NCBI GenBank assembly: GCA_021199975.1
Contig: JAJQHF010000027.1
Coordinates: forward strand, 1-17,898
Origin: Candidatus Gastranaerophilales bacterium
Lineage (GTDB): Bacteria > Cyanobacteriota > Vampirovibrionia > Gastranaerophilales > Gastranaerophilaceae
Length of the DNA: 17,898 nucleotides
Direction: 5' to 3'
Shown: positions 13,144-17,898 of the stretch, in pieces
Layout of the letters: each line of letters opens with the position of its first letter
Position numbering within the stretch: the first letter of the stretch is position 1
Notes under the pieces: generated by a model
What the model was told of the DNA's origin: nothing
The model's input: the letters and a program-made list of their open reading frames with translations, nothing else
Databases searched by the model: none
Position numbers and translations under genes: made by a program

Positions 13144-15351
13144 ATGGAACAAGAAAATTTATTCAGCGGGCTTGAGAAAATTTTAAGAGAACAAAACCGC
13201 TCGGAAGAAGATATACAAGAAATTTATAAATCATACAAATTTGCAGAAAAACTGCATGCAGGACAATATAGAGTCAGCGAAGAACCTTATATAATTCATC
13301 CGGTTGAAGTCGCAAAAATTCTTGCTACTTTAAAAGTAGATAAACACACTTTAATGGCATCTATTTTGCACGATACAATTGAAGATACAGGATTAACCTC
13401 CGAACAGCTTGGAGCTGAATTCGGCGAAGATGTATTAAATTTGGTTTTAGGGGTAACAAAACTTGACAAGTACCGATTTAAATCAAAAGAAGAACGTCAG
13501 GCAGAGAGTTTTCGCCGAATGTTTATTGCAATGGCAAAAGATGTCAGGGTGATTTTCTTAAAACTTGCAGACAGGCTGCATAATATGAGGACTCTAAACT
13601 ATATGGCGCCTGAAAAGCAGGTAAGAATAGCACAAGAAACTCTTGATATCTTTGCGCCGCTTGCAAACAGATTAGGTATCGGAAAAATAAAAGCAGAGCT
13701 TGAAGATTTATCTTTAAGATATCTTAATCCCGAAAAATATTTTGAAATTGCCCAGTTGGTTGCACAAAAAAAAGTTGAGCGTGAAAATACAGTAAAACTT
13801 TTAATTGATGAAATTTCCGAAAGTCTGCATAAAAATGAAATCAATGCGGAAATAACAGGAAGAGCCAAACATTATTACAGCATTTATAAAAAAATGCAGA
13901 GGTTGAATGTAGCGTTTAATGACCTATATGACATTACTGCTGTCAGAGTTATTGTTGAGTCTGAACGTCAATGCTATGAAGTTTTAGGTATAATTCATTC
14001 CTTGTTTAAACCTATTCCGGGGCGTTTTAAAGATTATATAGCAATGCCGAAAAGCAACGGTTACAAATCATTACACACATCTGTTATAGGTCCTAAACAA
14101 AAACCGCTTGAAGTTCAAATAAGAACTAAAGAAATGCACAAAATCGCCGAATATGGTGTTGCCGCACATTGGAAATATAAAGAATCAGGCTCTATTAAAG
14201 CAAATTCTGATGATGATATTAAATTCTCCTGGATGAATCAGATGATTGAGCTTGAAAAAGAAGCATCTAATGCAAATGAATTTGTCGAAAAAGTTAAAAT
14301 AGATTTATTCGGAAATCAGGTTTTTGCGTTTACTCCTATGGGTGATATTATTGATTTGCCTTTAAACGCTACTCCTATTGATTTTGCGTTCAGAATTCAC
14401 TCTGAAGTAGGATATAAAACAACAGGCGTTTTAATAAACGGAAGAATTGCACAGCTTGATACAAAGTTGAATAACGGTGATATTGTTGAATTATTTACAT
14501 CAAAAACAGGAACTCCGAAATTACATTGGTTAAAGTTTTGTGTAACAAAACAGGCGCAGTCTAAAATAAAACAATGGTTCAAAAAACATAATCGTGATGA
14601 ACACATTGTTTCGGGCAGAAGCATGCTTGAGCAGGAAATAACAAAAGCTGTTTATGATGAAAATATTAAAAACGGCAGATTACTTGAAATAGCAAAAATT
14701 CTGAATTACATATCCGTTGATGACCTGCTTGCTGCAATAGGCAGCGGAGAAACTACGCTGAATAAAGTTACAAGCAAAATTAAAAAACCGGCGGAAGAAC
14801 TTTCAAATCAATATATTTCAAATAAAAAGAAAAGTCAGTATAAAGATGAAATAGCAGGGCTTGAAGGCATGTTATATTCCTTTGCAAAATGCTGCTCTCC
14901 CGTACCGGGTGAGCATATTGTAGGGGTTGTAACCAGAGGCAAAGGTGTTTCTATACACAGGATAGACTGTCCTTCTCTTGATATGGTTCCTGAAGAAAGA
15001 CTTATGAAGATAAGTTGGAAAAATAATGAAAATCCAAATAAAACTTATGTAACTTCTATCAGAATAAATTGCGTTGATAAAATGGGCATGTTAAAAGACA
15101 TTCTGATTAAAGCGGCAGACTGCGGAACAAATATTACCTATGCTAATGTTAAGACTACAAACGCAAGAAAACTCGGAATAATTGAGTTAGGTGTTGAAGT
15201 TAACGGTATTGATAAATTAAATATGGTAATAAATGCTTTTCAGTCGCTTCCTGATGTGCATTCCGTAAAAAGAATTCAAATGAATTCAAAAGTAAAAGCG
15301 GTTCCGGATTTAAAACAAAAACCAAAAACAAAATCAAAGAAAAAAGAGTAA
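13144..15351 (+). CDS. rel: Bifunctional (p)ppGpp synthetase/hydrolase (long RelA/SpoT homologue, Rel)
   Basis: Rel makes and degrades the stringent-response alarmone (p)ppGpp. The 735 residues carry every domain. The HD hydrolase has H52, H76-D77, E80-D81 and D144 in 'LADRLHNMRT', so hydrolysis should be active. The synthetase has 'GRAKHYYSIYKKM' (239-251), 'GRFKDYIAMPK' (293-303), 'NGYKSLHTS' (305-313) and 'EVQIRT' (323-328). RFKD is the RXKD signature of bifunctional enzymes; synthetase-only RelA has EXDD. TGS spans about 392-452, and the conserved Cys pair 583-584 lies in 'AKCCSPVPGEHIVG'. ACT covers about 636-712, followed by a Lys-rich tail. AGGA precedes the ATG. The stop codon (15349-15351) lies inside a long hairpin. 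Confidence 0.97.
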   Translation: MEQENLFSGLEKILREQNRSEEDIQEIYKSYKFAEKLHAGQYRVSEEPYIIHPVEVAKILATLKVDKHTLMASILHDTIEDTGLTSEQLGAEFGEDVLNLVLGVTKLDKYRFKSKEERQAESFRRMFIAMAKDVRVIFLKLADRLHNMRTLNYMAPEKQVRIAQETLDIFAPLANRLGIGKIKAELEDLSLRYLNPEKYFEIAQLVAQKKVERENTVKLLIDEISESLHKNEINAEITGRAKHYYSIYKKMQRLNVAFNDLYDITAVRVIVESERQCYEVLGIIHSLFKPIPGRFKDYIAMPKSNGYKSLHTSVIGPKQKPLEVQIRTKEMHKIAEYGVAAHWKYKESGSIKANSDDDIKFSWMNQMIELEKEASNANEFVEKVKIDLFGNQVFAFTPMGDIIDLPLNATPIDFAFRIHSEVGYKTTGVLINGRIAQLDTKLNNGDIVELFTSKTGTPKLHWLKFCVTKQAQSKIKQWFKKHNRDEHIVSGRSMLEQEITKAVYDENIKNGRLLEIAKILNYISVDDLLAAIGSGETTLNKVTSKIKKPAEELSNQYISNKKKSQYKDEIAGLEGMLYSFAKCCSPVPGEHIVGVVTRGKGVSIHRIDCPSLDMVPEERLMKISWKNNENPNKTYVTSIRINCVDKMGMLKDILIKAADCGTNITYANVKTTNARKLGIIELGVEVNGIDKLNMVINAFQSLPDVHSVKRIQMNSKVKAVPDLKQKPKTKSKKKE

Positions 15352-15430
15352 GGATATATATTATATGCCTCCATTGTTTTTGAGTAACAAAAAACACAGG
15401 AGGCAGATGATATATATCCTTACTCTTTTT
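15341..15430. terminator. Very long hairpin at the rel 3' end (giant bidirectional terminator or MITE-like element)
   Basis: The arms 15341-15381 and 15390-15430 pair over 41 positions with only three mismatches and one G-U, leaving an 8-nt loop. The outer 21 pairs (AAAAAGAGTAAGG... / ...CCTTACTCTTTTT) are perfect, and a GC-rich TGCCTCC/GGAGGCA block sits inside. It lies between converging genes, ends in T-runs both ways, and includes the rel stop codon. The stem is much longer than a usual intrinsic terminator. No target-site duplication is evident at its ends. Confidence 0.8.
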
Positions 15431-15463
15431 ATAATTTTAATTTTAATTTTTAATATTAAAATA

Positions 15464-16336
15464 TTAATTTTTTACAAATACTTTTTCAAATTCCGTTAAA
15501 GCTTCAAGTCCTACTAATTGTTCTAGAGCTGCTCTGTTTTCAAGAAATTCAAGCTCCAATTTTGCTTTATTATCTGTAGCCGCTCTGTAATAAGCATCCG
15601 CAATTAAAAGCTGTTCTTGAGTTTCATACAAAGATGTATTATATCTTTCTTCACGTTTTTTTATATTTTTTTCACACATTGAAAGAAGATTATAGCTTGT
15701 AACATAATCATAATAAGAATCTATTACTTTTTTCTGCATATTATCTACTTTTGTGATAAGAACAATCATGTCGGCATCTGTTACTTTTGTGTATTTGTAA
15801 TTTAAATCCTTATCATTAAAAGATAAAGAGTTAAGCAAATGTCCGCTTACAAGTGCGGCAGTAGCACTAAACGGGTCGCCAAGTCCGGCTCCTGCTATGG
15901 AAGAAACTGTGGAGAGAGGTCTTATTATTTTTTTGATAATGTTTTCATCCGGTTTATCCGCATCAGGATTAGATAATTTATACAATGCAAATTTTATGGT
16001 TTCACTTCTTAAAGCGGCACCCGTCCATAAAATTTGTATGTGTTCAAGCATGTCTTCTTTTTCAACAGTCAATAATTTTGAAATTTCATTTGACAAATCT
16101 TTTAAAGAGCTGTCGGCATAAGTGGAATTTTTAATATATTCTTTTGCGTAAGATGCCGTTTTTTCTTTTTGAGTCTGTGTTAAATCCGTAACTTTGTACT
16201 CTCTTTCCAAATCATAAGTAACACCAAGCCTGTATGCGGGGTTTTTAGGCAAGGTTAATTCATCTGCCTGAGTTATCGCATAAGATAAATTAGCAGATAA
16301 AATAAATATTACCCATATATATATGTATTTTTTCAT
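15464..16336 (-). CDS. Exported helical protein of unknown function with a TolC-like half-hairpin region (second of a pair)
   Basis: The 290-residue protein is not recognised. Residues 1-20 are a Sec signal peptide ending 'LSYA', so it should be periplasmic or beyond. Shared with the next gene upstream are an 'ILW' motif (102-104) followed by 'IKFALYKLSNP', a glycine/alanine-rich patch (about 143-165), 'VTDADMIVL' (185-193), and a long helical stretch (190-276) with 'SYYDYV' ending in 'ALEQLVG'. That last pattern resembles the helical hairpin and 'aL..L.G' end of TolC-type outer-membrane efflux repeats, but no beta-barrel strands are visible. Its ATG overlaps the upstream stop in an ATGA, so the pair is translationally coupled. 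It converges on rel. Confidence 0.7.
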   Translation of the reverse strand: MKKYIYIWVIFILSANLSYAITQADELTLPKNPAYRLGVTYDLEREYKVTDLTQTQKEKTASYAKEYIKNSTYADSSLKDLSNEISKLLTVEKEDMLEHIQILWTGAALRSETIKFALYKLSNPDADKPDENIIKKIIRPLSTVSSIAGAGLGDPFSATAALVSGHLLNSLSFNDKDLNYKYTKVTDADMIVLITKVDNMQKKVIDSYYDYVTSYNLLSMCEKNIKKREERYNTSLYETQEQLLIADAYYRAATDNKAKLELEFLENRAALEQLVGLEALTEFEKVFVKN

Positions 16337-17169
16337 TGTTTGCTTATGTTTTCCGTATTTATTAACTGATTTTTTAATGCGTATTGAGAAAGTATTAAAC
16401 TGTCTACGGCTTTCTTACCTGCAAGCCTTTCAAGTGAAAGGTAGCATTTTTTTGCGGTTTGCTCCTGCCTGTATTCCTGAAGCTGCATGTCTTCATATAA
16501 TGCAGATGAAACAATAAGCTCCGTAACCGAATTGTTTTTAAGAGCATTTGCATAATTTTTATTATATAAAATTATTCTTGAACGTGTATCTTTAAGCTCA
16601 TTTAAAGCACCTTTATACTCATAATAAGAAGAAATTATTTTTTCTTGCAGTTCTTCTATTGTACCTGCAAGCTGAATTAACTCCGTATCTGTTATTGGGG
16701 CTTGCTGACCTGCGGAAGCATCTTTATTTAAAAAGTTATTAGCCATACGTCCTGCTGAAAATGAAGCGGATTGAACCATCGCATTAGAACCCGTAAACAT
16801 GGGAATAAAACTTGCTCCGTATATTAAAGATGACAAGCCTTTTGCCATTATGGAGGAGTGCAGCCTTCTTTGAGATTCGGGAGTATTTAATTTATTCATG
16901 GTAAATTTAATCAATGTGTTATTATCAATAGTCGAGCGCCATAAAAGCTCTATGTCTTTTATTTCCTCTTCTTTTTGCATTTTAATTAAATCTTCGACCG
17001 CATCTCTGTCTTTTAAAACCAAATTTTTATTTAAAACATCATCTCTTGAATGCAGTTTAATTTCTGTTTTTTCGTCAGGGTCAAGCCTTATAACTTCTGC
17101 AAACGAATATGTCTTACAAAGAAGAAAAATTAATAATAATAAAAATATATTTTTAACTGTCTTTTTCAA
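16333..17169 (-). CDS. Exported helical protein of unknown function, paralogue of its neighbour (first of a pair)
   Basis: I choose the TTG at 17169 (278 residues): AGAGGG at 17178-17183 is 8 bases upstream, and the product then begins with a standard signal peptide, 'MKKTVKNIFLLLLIFLL', ending 'YSFA'. An in-frame ATG at 17220 would add 17 residues before the Lys-rich signal start. With the TTG numbering, 'LLW' (75-77), 'ITDTELIQL' (159-167), 'SSYYEY' (180-185) and 'SLERLAG' (245-251) line up with the downstream paralogue. The spacings differ by about one residue (LLW to TDTE 85 against 84; TDTE to the final motif 85 against 84). The cysteine near the signal end is not a lipobox, as Leu precedes it. 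Function is unknown; the helical part is TolC-like. Confidence 0.7.
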   Translation of the reverse strand: MKKTVKNIFLLLLIFLLCKTYSFAEVIRLDPDEKTEIKLHSRDDVLNKNLVLKDRDAVEDLIKMQKEEEIKDIELLWRSTIDNNTLIKFTMNKLNTPESQRRLHSSIMAKGLSSLIYGASFIPMFTGSNAMVQSASFSAGRMANNFLNKDASAGQQAPITDTELIQLAGTIEELQEKIISSYYEYKGALNELKDTRSRIILYNKNYANALKNNSVTELIVSSALYEDMQLQEYRQEQTAKKCYLSLERLAGKKAVDSLILSQYALKNQLINTENISKQ

Positions 17170-17246
17170 CCAAATATCCCTCTTTTTATTTTTATAACAT
17201 ACAAACAAAAGTCTTTCCATTTTTAACCCATAAGATTTAAAATAAC

Positions 17247-17898
17247 TTAAAATGAACGGAAATGTATTTCTCGTTTATGTTTTTTTTGAATAGCTTTTAT
17301 TCCTGATTGACCTAATGAAATTATGCCTTTGCCGTATTTATCCTCCAGTTTGTCTATTATTGAAGAAATACTGTTTTTTGTATTATCTTCATTTTTGCAA
17401 AATAATTCAAGCTGAATTTTTTCATTATCAGTTAAGCAGGCGGCATAAATGCCTGATGAACGGTAAATAATACCTTCAATAAAAATCAGATTAAAAAGAT
17501 TTTTAACGTCATTTATTAATGCAAGTTCTGAATTTGAAGAAAAATCAAGTTTTTTTTCTCTGTAAAATACTCTAAAATCCTTTGTCCTAAGCATTACAGA
17601 AATTAAAGAAGTTCGTAAATTATGCTCTCTAAGCTTTTTGCAGACATTATGAAGGTGCATTTCAAGTTCTGTCATTATATAATTTTTATCTTTTGAAAAT
17701 TCGGGAAATGCTCTTGTTCTTTGTATTGATTTAGGTTTTTCTTCTATTCCCGTCAACGGAATAACGCTTTTTCCCATTAATTCATACTTTAGTTCAAGCC
17801 CTTTTTTTCCGTAAATTTGCCTATAAAATTCATCATCTTTCAGTAAAATTTCATCCGCATAAAAAATTCCGTATTTACGCAAACTTCTTGCAATATTC
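17247..17898 (-). CDS. Y-family DNA polymerase (UmuC/DinB type), C-terminal part, 5' truncated by window
   Basis: The frame is open to the window edge; the visible part begins 'NIARSLRKYGIFYADEILLK', the helix-hairpin-helix thumb region that follows the catalytic palm. The little-finger domain follows: 'GKSVIPLTGIEEKPKSIQRT', then 'RAFPEF', 'HNVCKKLREHNLRTSLISVM' and 'YRSSGIYAACL'. A UmuC-like end, 'DKLEDKYGKGIISLGQSG', closes it. The Asp/Glu catalytic residues lie outside the window, so activity cannot be judged. These enzymes copy damaged DNA. The C-terminal tail favours UmuC over DinB. A TTG at 17882 is an internal codon, not the start. The exported pair lies 77 bp downstream on the same strand. 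Confidence 0.85.
   Translation of the reverse strand, partial: NIARSLRKYGIFYADEILLKDDEFYRQIYGKKGLELKYELMGKSVIPLTGIEEKPKSIQRTRAFPEFSKDKNYIMTELEMHLHNVCKKLREHNLRTSLISVMLRTKDFRVFYREKKLDFSSNSELALINDVKNLFNLIFIEGIIYRSSGIYAACLTDNEKIQLELFCKNEDNTKNSISSIIDKLEDKYGKGIISLGQSGIKAIQKKHKREIHFRSF

Noticed and set aside
16333..17220. ATG at 17220 as start of the upstream exported protein, and lipoprotein processing at its cysteine
   Set aside because: The TTG at 17169 has a better-placed ribosome binding site and yields a standard signal peptide. The cysteine is preceded by Leu, which does not fit a lipobox.
1..17898. CRISPR arrays, insertion sequences, prophage or defence islands
   Set aside because: No regularly spaced direct repeats, transposase, integrase or phage structural motifs were found. 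The XRE gene alone is not evidence for a prophage, since its neighbours are housekeeping genes.

Overview
The window is AT-rich chromosomal DNA from what looks like a non-photosynthetic cyanobacterial relative (class Vampirovibrionia/Melainabacteria, probably order Gastranaerophilales). Three things point there. The OmpR-type regulator at 8875-9624 matches the cyanobacterial regulator RpaB along its whole length. Two adjacent proteins open with 'MRINS' and reach an 'SF(K/N)G' motif, a style I associate with this order (memory, not a search). Base composition is low-GC throughout. The lineage call is inference.

Layout. 1-684 is the C-terminal part of a Ski2/Mtr4-like helicase, convergent with an XRE-type repressor (681-1103). 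The repressor faces a three-gene operon, two small unknown proteins and smpB (1314-2427), across an intergenic region full of ATGTAAT/ATTACAT words. dnaX (2501-4297, minus) and an S66 LD-carboxypeptidase (4362-5273, plus) diverge. Then comes the conserved block rpmG, tRNA-Trp(CCA), secE, nusG, rplK, rplA (5456-8019), with probable L1-binding hairpins before rplK and rplA, a GC-rich repeat-like element between nusG and rplK, and a strong terminator after rplA. A DUF374 acyltransferase (8112-8777) and rpaB (8875-9624, minus) converge on a perfect 18-bp hairpin. A COG3580-type cysteine protein (9867-10919) follows.

The right half holds two overlapping minus-strand gene pairs of unknown function. 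Pair one (10985-12854) encodes membrane-associated 'MRIN...F(K/N)G' paralogues; the upstream gene carries a GC-rich segment and a 12-bp inverted repeat in its N-terminal coding region. Pair two (15464-17169) encodes exported paralogues ending in a helical region resembling half of a TolC-type hairpin domain. Between them lies the bifunctional (p)ppGpp synthetase/hydrolase rel (13144-15351), whose stop codon is inside a 90-nt, nearly perfect hairpin. The window ends in the C-terminal part of a Y-family DNA polymerase (17247-17898).

Most genes are housekeeping: translation, export, transcription elongation, replication clamp loading and stringent response. The least explained parts are the two paralogue pairs, the XRE operator region and the GC-rich elements. 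No CRISPR array, insertion sequence, integrase or prophage structural gene is visible.
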